Below are positions 18,235-27,307 of a stretch of DNA of 64,000 nucleotides, one piece after another; the first letter of the stretch is position 1, and each line of letters opens with the position of its first letter. Under the pieces are notes generated by a model, which saw only the letters and a program-made list of their open reading frames with translations, had not been told where the DNA came from and searched no databases. The DNA comes from an uncultured Verrucomicrobiales bacterium (GTDB taxonomy: Bacteria; Verrucomicrobiota; Verrucomicrobiia; Verrucomicrobiales; Akkermansiaceae), in contig CASICJ010000014.1 of assembly GCA_949373085.1 (NCBI GenBank), positions 1 through 64,000 on the forward strand, given 5' to 3'. Made by a program: the position numbers and the translations under genes.

Positions 18235-18442
18235 CTCTCCGACCTTTGATCGGAATTATTGCAGGTGTTTCGCCAGGCTGAACCTCCGTGACAGCTGGAA
18301 CAGGTTCGGGGACCGGAGGAAGCGGCGTGGTCTCCTCACCAGAGAGCAGGGGGCGCGGGAGCAGGGGGGCGCGGGAGCAGGGGGTTCTTGAGCTAGGGAC
18401 TCCGGCGGTAAGACCGAGAAGAAGAGATAAAGCAAATTTCAT
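18224..18442 (-). CDS. Signal-peptide leader of GspD, out of frame with the main secretin
   Basis: This 72-codon frame begins MKFALSLLLGLTAG, a signal peptide, and continues through a Pro-rich linker to ETPAIIPIKGRR before stopping 11 bases into the secretin frame. The secretin frame has a stop a little further upstream, so the switch must lie between about 18235 and 18255, for example a surplus G in CGG or GAG. The most likely reading is that this is the 5' end of gspD separated by a one-base insertion. A translationally coupled small gene is less likely. The linker contains a G-rich repeat. Confidence 0.65.
   Translation of the reverse strand: MKFALSLLLGLTAGVPSSRTPCSRAPLLPRPLLSGEETTPLPPVPEPVPAVTEVQPGETPAIIPIKGRRVDP
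18344..18389. repeat. G-rich 15/16-bp repeat in the gspD leader
   Basis: Three consecutive units begin GAGCAGGGGG on the plus strand. Units 1 and 2 continue with CGCGG, but unit 2 has six G instead of five and is therefore 16 bp long, while unit 3 diverges to TTCTT. The repeat encodes the odd stretch SRAPLLPRPLL between signal peptide and linker. Such G runs are prone to slippage, and a change of one G here would shift the frame of the leader. Confidence 0.8.
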
Positions 18443-18473
18443 AACTAAAATGGACTGGATAAAATGGATTCGA

Positions 18474-19127
18474 CTAATTGATTATTTTTTTGGGAACGTA
18501 GCGAACTCTTTGTTTCGATGTAGAACCGGAAGATTTCGTAGAACTTGAGGAGGTAGATGGTAGGGGTACTCGACTGCCCTTCGAAGTAGGACGGCCCACT
18601 TTTACCGGACTTCGAGCTGCTGCTTGTTGAAGGCTTACCCGGAACCGGAGGGGCGGGCGGCCTTTTTCTGGAGCTTTCTTGCCATTTGCTTGGGGCTTTG
18701 GCTTGTTCGTAGTTGGTCCAGCTACTTTCTTAAGAACGAGGAACTTCGGATCAAACCGAACCTCCCCGGTCTCTTTCCCCTTCTTGAGAGTGACAACGGT
18801 CTCTTCGATAAAGTTGCGAAACTGCTTCACCTCCTTGATCGCAAAACCCATCTCTGTCGCTTCCGGGCTTGGGATCCGAATCCGCGTCCGGTCTTTAACA
18901 TTCATAACCTCAATTTCCGTTTTCCCAACATACTTACTGACGGCAACGAGAATCCAATCTGGAAGATTTTCTGGCTCCGCATCATCTGTGAGAACTTCCG
19001 GAGGATCAGTGAGGGCTGAATTAAGGTACAGTTCCTTATAACGTTCTGGTCGATGAGAAGTGGGAGGAGCAGCAAAGGCGATACCCCCAGTTAAGACTGT
19101 TAGCAGAAAGAATGGAGTAATTTTCAT
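18474..19127 (-). CDS. Exported protein of unknown function in the secretion operon
   Basis: The product has 217 residues with an N-terminal signal peptide (MKITPFFLLTVLTGGIAFA). A compact region follows (about 55-135) with LPDWILVAVSKYVGKTEIEVMN and IRIPSPEATEMGFAIKE. A basic Pro/Ser/Lys-rich C-terminus comes next, ending KQRVRYVPKKIIN. It lies between gspM and gspD, a place where pilus and secretion operons often carry a periplasmic GspC/PilP-like connector. No specific family is recognised, and that role is only a positional guess. Confidence 0.6.
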   Translation of the reverse strand: MKITPFFLLTVLTGGIAFAAPPTSHRPERYKELYLNSALTDPPEVLTDDAEPENLPDWILVAVSKYVGKTEIEVMNVKDRTRIRIPSPEATEMGFAIKEVKQFRNFIEETVVTLKKGKETGEVRFDPKFLVLKKVAGPTTNKPKPQANGKKAPEKGRPPLRFRVSLQQAAARSPVKVGRPTSKGSRVPLPSTSSSSTKSSGSTSKQRVRYVPKKIIN

Positions 19128-19147
19128 AATTTAATAGAGGCCACAAT

Positions 19148-19681
19148 TTATTCTTCTTCGAAGGTCGGAAGGATCCACTTTTCGATCTCAATCTCAACCT
19201 CGATTCGAGTGAGATCATTGTTTTGAGGCTTCACCTCCATTTTTGTAATGACCTGACGCTGGTTAGTTTGGTGAATAGTGGTAAGCCAGGAAAAAACGTC
19301 CCGCTCCATTCCTGTCACTTTAAAGAGGACCTTCACTCGGTCGAAATGTTCGCCAGGCTGATGAGTTATGATACGGGAATCACGAATTTCAAGGCGTCGC
19401 GCACTAGCTTGCTTGCGAAGGAGAGCTTGCAGCTTAGACTGAGCATCGAGTGGACTTGTTCTGATTGTCCCGCTCCGCTCTAGCCAAGCCATCTCAGGCT
19501 CGTATTCTTCACGCAGCTCCAGAGTCGTCTCGGCGGCCTTTAATTTATCCTTGGAAGTCATCTCGGATCGATCAGCCTTCTTCACCTCTGGAAGATAGAG
19601 CATGTTGAACCCAATGAAGTTCAAGATCAGGAAGAATGTGGCCCCCAAGACGAGGAGGAGTTTTTTTTCGCGTTCGGACAT
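19148..19681 (-). CDS. gspM: Type II secretion protein GspM-like (PilO-like) inner-membrane protein
   Basis: The product has 177 residues: a short cytoplasmic start (MSEREKKLLL), one transmembrane helix (about 8-30), a charged coiled-coil segment (about 34-65), then a ferredoxin-like periplasmic domain (about 85-175, DRVKVLFKVTGMERDVFSWL and TRIEVEIEIEKWI). This is the usual layout of GspM/PilO, which pairs with GspL/PilN in the inner-membrane platform. It sits directly after the GspL-like gene. The sequence is divergent, so the name rests on topology and gene order. Confidence 0.7.
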   Translation of the reverse strand: MSEREKKLLLVLGATFFLILNFIGFNMLYLPEVKKADRSEMTSKDKLKAAETTLELREEYEPEMAWLERSGTIRTSPLDAQSKLQALLRKQASARRLEIRDSRIITHQPGEHFDRVKVLFKVTGMERDVFSWLTTIHQTNQRQVITKMEVKPQNNDLTRIEVEIEIEKWILPTFEEE

Positions 19682-19694
19682 ATTGATTGGCGAT

Positions 19695-20998
19695 CTACTC
19701 GGTGGCGTTGCCTACAAAGGTAAAAGTCAACTTACCACTTCTTTTGTCTATTGTTTCCGGCTGAGTTGCCCAATCAAAATCATCAAGGTCTGAACTTTGT
19801 TTTAGATTCCCGGCGTATTTTGGAATTTGTTGCTGGTTTTCTTGGTCGGCGAACCCTTCCAGAACGATTTCGCGAGCGACTCTGAGTTCATCCTCAATTT
19901 CCTTGAACTGATTAAGAAAAGTTAGTTTTTTAAAGCGGATGTAACGATCATCATTTGTGTTTGGTAGTATTTTATGAGTGTGTAAGAAAAGTTCGAGCGG
20001 ATGGTAGTCGGTCTCGACTACTGGACGAAGCTCGGCCCATTTAGAACGATGCCTGTCGAGAAGGCTAGCCTCCGCACTTTTGTCATCGGCAGTGGATTTG
20101 ACTTTTGCAGCGTCAGCCTTCGTCTTTTTGAGATCTAAGAAAAGATAAGCGACGACCCCGAGATAAACTACCGCGAGAGCCGCAATCATAAGATTACGGT
20201 TTCGTTTGCCCCGAACCGCGAGCCTTTCAGCCCGAACATCAGCTGGAAGAAGCCGGCTCGGCGGCTCTGGCCAGGTTGGGTTAGGTCTCGGTGAGGAACT
20301 CGTGGGAATCCCGAGACCACGCGATAGCGCTTCCAGCTCTTCGGGCCGAGCATCCGAAGCAGATCCATGAGACCAAACGACAACCCCTTCAGGGATATCT
20401 GTGAGCAACCCTTGGAGTCTCAACTGAGTCAGAGCCAGACCAATCTCGTTACCTGCCCGGAGGTCGAGCCGCTCTCCTGAGAGGCATTGAAAATAAAGGG
20501 CTCCTCCTGGTTTTCCGACCCCAAAGACCCAGCGGCCCAATTCAGACCACACTACGACTCGCCCTTCGGGCAAAGGCAGGCAGCGTGGCGAGATATCAAA
20601 TTGATCCGGACTTCTCCGCGGAAGTTTGCCCTTCGGAAGGAGGATTCATGACAACCGCAGTCAAGTGAGTCTCCTCCGGCCGTGTTGCATAAACAAAATA
20701 ATCTGTTAACTGACCACCATCAAGAGCAGGTCGGTTTTCCGCTCTTCTCGAGCTGCATTGCAGCAAGATCACCAAGCAAGGAAAGATCATCGGTTTGCGC
20801 ACGGAAAGGCATTGCAAAGACCTCACGAACTGGAACGGCCATCGCAACCGCTCCGGAAGGGATCCCGGTGACGTCAAGCGCGAGCAGGTGATTAGTCGAG
20901 GCATGCTGCTGGAATCCGCTCATCGCGGACCCTTTCCAGATTTCCCAGCCGTCAGCGCCGGGAATCATTAAATTAAGGTCTCCTTTTTTGGCACTCAT
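19695..20998 (-). CDS. gspL: GspL-like secretion protein, broken by two frameshifts
   Basis: The ATG at 20998 overlaps the gspK stop (ATGA). The coding sequence runs in three frames: MSAKKGDLNLMIPG to MQLEKSG, then RPALDGGQLTDYFVYA to TSAEKSG, then DQFDISPRCLPLPEGR to the end. The span of 1304 nt is 3n+2, which fits two single-base insertions: an extra A in the AAAA near 20740 and an extra G in the CCGG near 20617. The restored product would be about 433 residues with a cytoplasmic actin-like N-terminal part. One transmembrane helix follows (LMIAALAVVYLGVVAYLFL), then a coiled coil and a periplasmic domain, as in GspL/PilM-N. It would link the platform to the GspE ATPase. Confidence 0.7.
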
Positions 20999-21925
20999 TG
21001 GATAGCGATTTCTTTTCGGTCAAGAATAGTAGGGTTTTGTGATCGGTTGTTGATGATGAGGACGAGCTTACGCCGAACTGAACCCGCATAGCCAACGCTT
21101 TCGATTCGGGTTACCTGATCATTAGCATTGAGCCGCGCTTGAATCACTCCTGTGGGGTCATTAACACCCAGGTTTGCGAGAGCCGAGGGGACGTCAATAG
21201 GCTGATCATCCTCGGTGTTACGAATGCCCATCGGCGCCATCGACGATCTCAACTAAGCTCACTGCAGCCTCGACGTTAGTCTCGGCCGCGACCGCGAGGT
21301 ATTCGGCCGGCGCCTCATTAACATCGAGTCCGCCGCTGCTCCAAACCGTGAACCAGTCTCGCCAGTTTGGATTGGCGGCCTCCACAAGAGGCATCCCGCG
21401 AACCAAGCGCATTTCCTCTAGCGCATAAAAAGGACGGTTGAACGGTTGCTCGAAAATCCCCTGGCCCTCGTAGAAATCCCGTTCCGCACCATTGAGTTCA
21501 AGGTCATCATCAGAGTCGATCCAATCGATGAGGGCATCTGCAATTTCACTGGCGGTATCGAAGTCGATTCCCCACTCTGCAAAGATGAGGCGAATGAGAG
21601 CCTTATCCTCCGAAAAGAGGATGAAATTAATGTTAAAGCGACCACCCTCCGAAAGAATTTGAGCGTTGAAACCCGCTCCATTTTCAAAAGATTGACGGAG
21701 CAAATTCGTGTCCCATTCCTCAACCGATGGATTAGCGGCAACATTAATTCCCATCTCCGCATATTGCCGCGCTTCAATGCCATTGATTTGGGACGATGCG
21801 ACCTCTGATTGATAACGACTCACCTTGACCGTAGCCACCAGCGCAAGACCCATCACCGCAATAATCCAGAAAACCGCAATCAAAGTGGCTCCGCGCTGCT
21901 GATTATGAGTAACTAAAATCTTCAT
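20995..21925 (-). CDS. gspK: Type II secretion minor pseudopilin GspK, one frameshift
   Basis: The prepilin-like N-terminus is QRGATLIAVFWIIAVMGLALVATV. The large insert domain typical of GspK follows (LIDWIDSDDDLELNGAERDFY, then RPFYALEEMRLVRGM). The frame ends prematurely after EIVDGADG, and the next frame continues with IRNTEDDQPIDVPSALANLGV, matching the usual GspK C-terminus. The 931-nt span is 3n+1, so one extra base is likely, in GATGGGCATT near 21229. The intact protein would have about 309 residues. GspK caps the pseudopilus tip with GspI and GspJ. Its start overlaps the GspJ stop by one base. Confidence 0.78.
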
Positions 21926-22806
21926 TAACGACTAATTTTGGGAGCTACGCCCGATGCAGGGCCTCCTCCCGTTGAGGGTTTTTGAGTTCCGCCACCAGGT
22001 CGAGATCCGGTTCCAGGTGGGCGGTTTCCTCCCTGCCCTGTTCCGCCTCTGCCAGGAACACTTCCAGGCTGTCCGCCTGTCCCGCCGCTATTTGAGCGGG
22101 CACTGCGGGCACTGTTTTGTAAGGCACTCATGCTCGTCCGCGGATTTGATTTTTTGGGAATCCAAAAAAGCCGCTTCACCCGACGATCACCATTTTCGAA
22201 GATAACAGTCAACTCAACGTAGGATGGCCTTTGGTTTGGAGCATCCCATTCATAAGGCCACTCATCGCGCTCCGTATTGTCATAATTACGGACATCCAAA
22301 ACCGTCCACTCAAAGAGCCGCACATCACTCAAAAGAGTGACTGTCGCAATCGGGTCAATTCCGCGTTCCGCAGGCCCTTCATCACTATCGAGAATTTGGA
22401 CATCGTAATACTCCAGAACAATATCAAGGCCGTCAGTAATTGTAGGAATAGTAATTAACCGCGTAGCTTGGGCTGCAATAGGAATTCCACCCCAGTTGAA
22501 CGAAACGGGCGTATTTTGGAAAGTCAGCTCGGAAGTATACGGCTCAGAGTTACTGGTGTTTCTAAGATTAAAAATAGCATCCCCTGGCAGGCTATCGAAG
22601 TGGTTCCTTAGGAAAGAAAAAAATGCGTCCCGTTCAATCTCTTCGTTTTGGATATCGATCATCTTGGAGTTTGCGCGGACCGAACCATCAGCAATCTTGA
22701 AAATAGAAGTGAGCACAAATCCCGCGATGGCAATTGCAATCACGAGCTCGAAAAGGGAAAAGCCCTTCTCGCTGCGCGCAGGTAGCTGACAGAATTCCAC
22801 TTTCAT
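21925..22806 (-). CDS. gspJ: Prepilin-type protein GspJ-like
   Basis: The ATG at 22806 overlaps the gspI stop (TGATG) and is preferred over a longer frame to 22833. The 293-residue product has a type IV prepilin signal with cleavage after G15 in RSEKGFSLFELVIAIAIAGF and E20 at the +5 position. A beta-rich domain follows, then a Gly/Pro/Arg low-complexity tail (about 235-285). Order after gspI and before gspK, and size, fit GspJ, a minor pseudopilin of the tip complex. The Gly-rich tail is unusual for the family. Confidence 0.75.
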   Translation of the reverse strand: MKVEFCQLPARSEKGFSLFELVIAIAIAGFVLTSIFKIADGSVRANSKMIDIQNEEIERDAFFSFLRNHFDSLPGDAIFNLRNTSNSEPYTSELTFQNTPVSFNWGGIPIAAQATRLITIPTITDGLDIVLEYYDVQILDSDEGPAERGIDPIATVTLLSDVRLFEWTVLDVRNYDNTERDEWPYEWDAPNQRPSYVELTVIFENGDRRVKRLFWIPKKSNPRTSMSALQNSARSARSNSGGTGGQPGSVPGRGGTGQGGNRPPGTGSRPGGGTQKPSTGGGPASGVAPKISR

Positions 22807-23219
22807 CAGCGATAAAGGGGAAGGTAGCGCCAACCACGAACAACTCGTTCCTGATATTGACCGTCTTGCTCAAAGCGTGCGATCACCGTGACCTGCCACA
22901 TATTTTGTAGGAAATTACCATCGATCGTCTCCATCTCCTCAAGCGGAACAACGATCGTCTCAAGATCAAGATCGCGTTCTTCGATATAAATCTCCGTGCT
23001 CCCTTCCTCGAGCCGCTGCAAATAAAGCGCCTCGTTGAGAGCACTGTCCATGATTTGGGTGATTACCTGCTTTTCTTTGACATAGGCTGTTGTTCGCCAG
23101 AGAGTCGCAAGAGCTTTGGAGTAAGAGGTCGCCACAATCGTAAAGATTCCAAGAGCCAGAATCACCTCGGCCATCATGAATCCGTTTTCCCGGCCTCTGG
23201 AGGATAATACCGTCATCAC
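22806..23219 (-). CDS. gspI: Prepilin-type protein GspI-like
   Basis: The product has 137 residues with the prepilin cleavage motif ENGFMMAEVILALGIF (after G13, E18 at +5), followed by a short globular domain ending in VRGWRYLPLYR. Small size and position between the GspH-like and GspJ-like genes agree with GspI, which nucleates the pseudopilus tip. The start overlaps the preceding stop and the end overlaps the next start, so this stretch is translationally coupled. Confidence 0.75.
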   Translation of the reverse strand: MMTVLSSRGRENGFMMAEVILALGIFTIVATSYSKALATLWRTTAYVKEKQVITQIMDSALNEALYLQRLEEGSTEIYIEERDLDLETIVVPLEEMETIDGNFLQNMWQVTVIARFEQDGQYQERVVRGWRYLPLYR

Positions 23220-23803
23220 TGATTTCCGATGGCCATCTCAAAATCAGTGGCCTTCGCTGTAAGGGGGTGAAATTCTCGGGATAAGTAGGCGTCTCCTTCT
23301 TCGCTTATCAATTCAATGGCAAGGGGCTCACTTGGGCTATTCGGCTGATGAATCCATGTCTCGACCACATTATCGCTAACGATCTGAAAATCGTTGCTAT
23401 TCCAGCGACGAACTGCCATTCGGTATTTTGGATCAATCTTATAAACGACCGGCCAAGACATGCTATCAAGAGACCTTAAAGCAGACCGCTCTCCGATCTG
23501 CTCCAGAGGCTCGGGAACAAGTTCATCCTCAGGGCGAGCCATCGGCATTAAACGAGCCTCACCCTCACTCAGTTCAATCAAAAAAGGCTGCTGATAACTG
23601 TGGGACATCGCCCTCGCCCGAAGCGCTAAATTCTCGATTCCAGAATGAGCCTCCCGAATATCTTTTTCGATATTTGGGATGGAAATCATAAAAGCAGCAG
23701 CGCCAAAAACAATACTCGTAATCGCCATCACCACGATCAATTCCAGAAGCGAAAAGCCACGGTGGCTCTTCCCCGGAGGGACCGTTCTGCACGACGATAT
23801 CAT
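23216..23803 (-). CDS. gspH: Prepilin-type protein GspH-like
   Basis: The product has 195 residues. The prepilin motif SHRGFSLLELIVVMAITSIV gives cleavage after G16 with E21 at +5. The following domain (ENLALRARAMSHSYQQPFLIEL, ARLMPM) resembles GspH/FimT minor pseudopilins. It is the second gene of the operon, 23 bp after gspG. Typical of the family, overall similarity is expected to be low outside the N-terminus. Confidence 0.75.
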   Translation of the reverse strand: MISSCRTVPPGKSHRGFSLLELIVVMAITSIVFGAAAFMISIPNIEKDIREAHSGIENLALRARAMSHSYQQPFLIELSEGEARLMPMARPEDELVPEPLEQIGERSALRSLDSMSWPVVYKIDPKYRMAVRRWNSNDFQIVSDNVVETWIHQPNSPSEPLAIELISEEGDAYLSREFHPLTAKATDFEMAIGNQ

Positions 23804-23826
23804 AGAAAAAGGGGAGCTGAGGAAGC

Positions 23827-24291
23827 CTAGTTCTGAGGTTCCTTTTGGCTACTCATATCGTCCTCGGAACCAAACTGTTTGTCGGGACCAGCTGACATAA
23901 TTTCAGGCCGGCTTGGGTCCTTGCTTCCTGGATACTCATATTTGTATTTGGTATCCCAAGGGTCAAAAAGGGCTTCTTCGTCATCCAGAGCCTGCACCCA
24001 GTCGCGAGGCCGGGGTGAGCTTTGGGGCCGTTTCAGAAGAGCCTCGAGCCCTTGGCTGGTCGATGGATACTTTCCCCCGATGTTTTTGTAGGCTTCTAGG
24101 GCCGACGAAAACGAGGTCATATCTTGTCGGGATGTGCTCACTGCGGCCGAATCCTTGATCCTGCCCATGCTGTAAATCGCTCCCCCTAAAATAAGCCCAA
24201 TGATTCCCATCACAATGACCATTTCGAAGAGGCTAAATCCACGAGCCATCCGCGGGGAATTTCCTTTATTTCCTTTTGATTGAATTTTCAT
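23827..24291 (-). CDS. gspG: Major pseudopilin GspG
   Basis: The ATG at 24291 is preferred to the longer frame from 24339, giving 154 residues. The prepilin motif is MARGFSLFEMVIVMGIIGLI (cleavage after G18, E23). The GspG-specific C-terminal part is visible: ALEAYKNIGGKYPSTSQGLEALL, DPWDTKYKYEYPG and a calcium-site-like SAGPDKQFGSEDD. GspG forms the pseudopilus shaft. It is the first gene of the operon, and the 170-bp upstream region should hold the promoter. gspE and gspF are not in the window. Confidence 0.88.
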   Translation of the reverse strand: MKIQSKGNKGNSPRMARGFSLFEMVIVMGIIGLILGGAIYSMGRIKDSAAVSTSRQDMTSFSSALEAYKNIGGKYPSTSQGLEALLKRPQSSPRPRDWVQALDDEEALFDPWDTKYKYEYPGSKDPSRPEIMSAGPDKQFGSEDDMSSQKEPQN

Positions 24292-24462
24292 GAGTTGGTT
24301 GAGATGAACGTTATACTTATAAAAGCGCTGAAGGTGCAAAAAGTTGTCGGTTGTTTTCAGAAAAACAGCCGATCATCTTCGACCGATGGCGCGGACGGAT
24401 GACAAAATCGACGAAAACCGCTAAATCACAATAATTTACCACTTAAAATCTCATATTTTGGA

Positions 24463-24870
24463 TTAAAACGCACCCTCAACTAAATTGACATCCGGTTTCG
24501 CTCCCTCCTCGAGCACGATTTCCACCACATCATAGCGCCAAGAGATCTCGCGGCGAACGTCCTGATTCTTGCCCGGCCGGACCTCCTTTCCAAGCAAACG
24601 CAGCCATTCCGTCGCTCCACGAGTGATCAGAGCCCGTTTTTCAGCATTCACAGCACGAATTGGACGGCCATAATCACGCCGAGTTCTCGTCTTCACCTCC
24701 ACAAAAACAAGAAGATCGAGATAATCGCCGCCGCGCAGAACTAGATCAACCTCTCCCCCCTTTGGTGCGCTGAAATTACGAAAAAGGACCTTCCAGCCAC
24801 GAGATTGCAGGTATTTCGCAGCAATTTTCTCGCCTATAGACCCAATTTGGTGAGGCGAAAGCTTACTCAA
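24463..24870 (-). CDS. YraN family (UPF0102) endonuclease-like protein
   Basis: A TTG at 24870 inside the end of rnhB gives about 135 residues, close to the family norm; the open frame extends further upstream inside rnhB, but that part is not conserved. Signature segments are IGEKIAAKYLQSRGW, RNFSAPKGGEVDLV and VFVEVKTRTRRDYG, the restriction-endonuclease-like core of YraN proteins. The gene overlaps rnhB, a pairing seen in many bacteria. The cellular role is unknown; the name comes from family resemblance. Confidence 0.85.
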   Translation of the reverse strand: MSKLSPHQIGSIGEKIAAKYLQSRGWKVLFRNFSAPKGGEVDLVLRGGDYLDLLVFVEVKTRTRRDYGRPIRAVNAEKRALITRGATEWLRLLGKEVRPGKNQDVRREISWRYDVVEIVLEEGAKPDVNLVEGAF

Positions 24871-25474
24871 GCGGCTTGGACAGTTGAGCAACCGGCTGGA
24901 ACGAGCGACGGTGGATTTCGCACGGACCCAGAGTCCGGAGGGCTTTAAGGTGAACTTTAGTGCCATATCCTTTGTGCTTTTCAAATCCATAACCGGGAAA
25001 GCGAACCGCCGCCTTCCGCATGATACGGTCACGGGTTACTTTGGCGAAAATACTTGCGGTGGCAATCGAAAGACTCTTTGAATCGCCCTTCACAATTCCC
25101 TCATGAGGGTAAGGGAAATTCGGAACAGGAAGCCCGTCGATTAGACACATCCCTACTTTTACCCCAAGCTCCTTCACCGCCCGTGCCATCCCCAGGTGGG
25201 TCGCCTTGAGGACATTCACTTCGTCAACCTCCTTCGCCTCCACAAGACAAACCGACCATTTAATATCCGGATTTTCGCTTAACTCTTCATATAACGCCTC
25301 GCGCTTCTTTTCGGTCAGCTTCTTCGAGTCGTCAATCAGAGGATGTTTAAAATCAGGAGGAATAATCGCCGCCCCCACCGAAACCGGGCCCGCTAACGGA
25401 CCACGCCCAGCTTCATCCACACCGATAACAATCCCAAGATCGGCAAAACGTTTTTCAAATTGAAGATCAGGCAT
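24863..25474 (-). CDS. rnhB: Ribonuclease HII
   Basis: RNase HII removes ribonucleotides and RNA from RNA/DNA hybrids. The 203-residue product starts MPDLQFEKRFADLG and shows GVDEAGRGPLAGPV with the first catalytic Asp and Glu, DDSKKLTEKKRE, CLIDGLPVPN with the third Asp, and GDSKSLSIATASIFAKVTRD with the fourth, followed by YGFEKHKGYGTKVH. All catalytic acids are present and length is normal. It overlaps yraN by eight bases. Confidence 0.95.
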   Translation of the reverse strand: MPDLQFEKRFADLGIVIGVDEAGRGPLAGPVSVGAAIIPPDFKHPLIDDSKKLTEKKREALYEELSENPDIKWSVCLVEAKEVDEVNVLKATHLGMARAVKELGVKVGMCLIDGLPVPNFPYPHEGIVKGDSKSLSIATASIFAKVTRDRIMRKAAVRFPGYGFEKHKGYGTKVHLKALRTLGPCEIHRRSFQPVAQLSKPLE

Positions 25475-25781
25475 CGCATTCGGGAGATTTTATCTTTCTC
25501 AGTTACTCAGCTTAACTCCCTGAGCAAGCCTGACCTCTGCACATCGATAAATCCACTTTCTTATTTCTAATAAGTCCTGTGACCCACCTCCGACAATTTA
25601 AAAAACAGGGACATCTTTATTGGCTCATCTGGAACAGTCAGAACCATGCATAAATCCGCCCTTTTTTGGCAAATAGGGTGAGACCACAACCGGTCACTGC
25701 CGTTGTTCAATATCTGACCTGAATTCTCACTTGTGATCCCCCTTTTCGGATTTACGGTGCCTCTAAATCAGGACAATCGAT
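25475..25781. other. Intergenic region between rnhB and the carotenoid genes
   Basis: These 307 bases separate the divergent rnhB and crtN-like genes and hold no supported gene. They must contain both promoters. No clear -35/-10 pair, hairpin or repeat was recognised. Confidence 0.4.
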
Positions 25782-27305
25782 TTGAAGAAGGACATTATTA
25801 TTATCGGAGCAGGACCCGGCGGACTTACCGCAGCCATGCTTCTTGCTCATCGAGGCTACAAGGTCACCCTCTTGGAAAAGGAGGACCGCATAGGCGGCCG
25901 AAATGCACGGATCGACCTTGGACCCTACTCATTTGATACAGGCCCCACCTTTCTTCACCAAAAATTCACCCTAGACGAAATCTTCGCTGAGGTCGGCCGC
26001 AAAAGTGAAGACTACCTCGACTTCGTGAAGCTCGATCCCATGACCCGGCTCACCTGGGGGGATGTCTCTCTTGAAACTAGCTGCGACCGCGAAAAAATGG
26101 CCGCAAATATCCGCTCCGTTTTCCCCCAGGAGGAAAAAAACTTCCTCCGATTCATGGACGATCATGCCAAGAAATTACGGACGATTTTTCCTTGCCTCCA
26201 AAAGCCCTACCAAAATCTCTCTTCATACCTTGATCCGACTCTTTTCAAGGCGCTTCCACACGTCGCCACCACAAAATCGGTGATGGATGTCCTGGGAAAC
26301 TACTTTACCGACGATCGGCTAAAACTTGCCTTTACCTTCCAAGCGAAATACCTCGGTATGTCACCTTGGAAATGCCCAGGGCTCTTCAGTATCCTATCCT
26401 ATATCGAATACGAGCACGGCATCTATCACACCCAAGGGGGACTCTCTGAAATCTCAGAAAGTATGGCCCGTGTTATTGACGAGGAGGGCGGCGAAATCTG
26501 TTTCAACTCCGAAGTGAAGGAGATCAAGTATGTTGGTAAGACCGCTGCAGAAGTCGAACTGACCGATGGCCGAGTCTTGTCGTGCGATCAACTTATCGTC
26601 AATGCAGACTACGCTTATGCGCGTAGTAATATCTTTGGGAAGAAAAAGAAGTCCCGCGAAGAACTCCTCAAGAAGAAGTATTCGTGCTCCACCTTCATGC
26701 TCTACCTTGGCATCGATAAAATCTATGAAGATCAACCACACCACCACATCATCTTTGCAGAAGATTACCAGCGAAATCTAAATGAAGTCCTTGAGGGGAA
26801 GACGATTTCGAAGGATATGTCGATCTACATTCGAAATTCCAGTATCACAGATCCAACGGTCGCCCCTCCCGGACACTCTCAACTCTACCTTCTCATTCCA
26901 ACCATTAACACGCGCCATGGTGACGATTGGGAATCCGAAAAAGAGGCTTACGCAGAACAAATCATTGATCGTATGATCGAGAAAACCAACATGAAGGATC
27001 TGCGCGAACACATCGTCGCAAAAAGGGTCCTTACCCCAACAAATTGGGAAGACTCGAATATTTTTATCGGAGCGACTTTTAACCTCGCCCATACTCTGAA
27101 TCAAATGCTCCACTTCCGACCGCAGAACAGGCTCAAGGGCTTTGACAATCTCTATCTCGTCGGAGGTGGAACTCATCCAGGCAGCGGGCTCCCGACCATT
27201 TACGAAAGCGCTCGCATCACCGCGAATCTTATCGATGAGGAATATGGCACGAAGCGTCAACGCGTCGACTTCGCGACCAAAATTCTCGAAGAAACTGCTA
27301 GGTAG
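25782..27305 (+). CDS. crtN: CrtI/CrtN-type carotenoid desaturase (probable 4,4'-diapophytoene desaturase)
   Basis: The start is TTG; the product has 507 residues. The N-terminal FAD motif is IIIIGAGPGGLTAAMLLAHRGY followed by GGRNARIDLGPYSFDTGPTF. The C-terminal CrtI signature ends in NLYLVGGGTHPGSGLPTIYESA. Middle segments (YSCSTFMLYLGID, HHIIFAEDYQRNL, LRPQN-like FRPQNRLKG) resemble CrtN and CrtI. The enzyme would desaturate a colourless C30 precursor to a yellow or red polyene at the membrane. The neighbouring aldH, crtP, crtQ and crtO genes point to a C30 pathway. No crtM or hpnCDE gene is in the window, so the precursor supply is elsewhere. Confidence 0.82.
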   Translation: MKKDIIIIGAGPGGLTAAMLLAHRGYKVTLLEKEDRIGGRNARIDLGPYSFDTGPTFLHQKFTLDEIFAEVGRKSEDYLDFVKLDPMTRLTWGDVSLETSCDREKMAANIRSVFPQEEKNFLRFMDDHAKKLRTIFPCLQKPYQNLSSYLDPTLFKALPHVATTKSVMDVLGNYFTDDRLKLAFTFQAKYLGMSPWKCPGLFSILSYIEYEHGIYHTQGGLSEISESMARVIDEEGGEICFNSEVKEIKYVGKTAAEVELTDGRVLSCDQLIVNADYAYARSNIFGKKKKSREELLKKKYSCSTFMLYLGIDKIYEDQPHHHIIFAEDYQRNLNEVLEGKTISKDMSIYIRNSSITDPTVAPPGHSQLYLLIPTINTRHGDDWESEKEAYAEQIIDRMIEKTNMKDLREHIVAKRVLTPTNWEDSNIFIGATFNLAHTLNQMLHFRPQNRLKGFDNLYLVGGGTHPGSGLPTIYESARITANLIDEEYGTKRQRVDFATKILEETAR

Positions 27306-27307
27306 AA

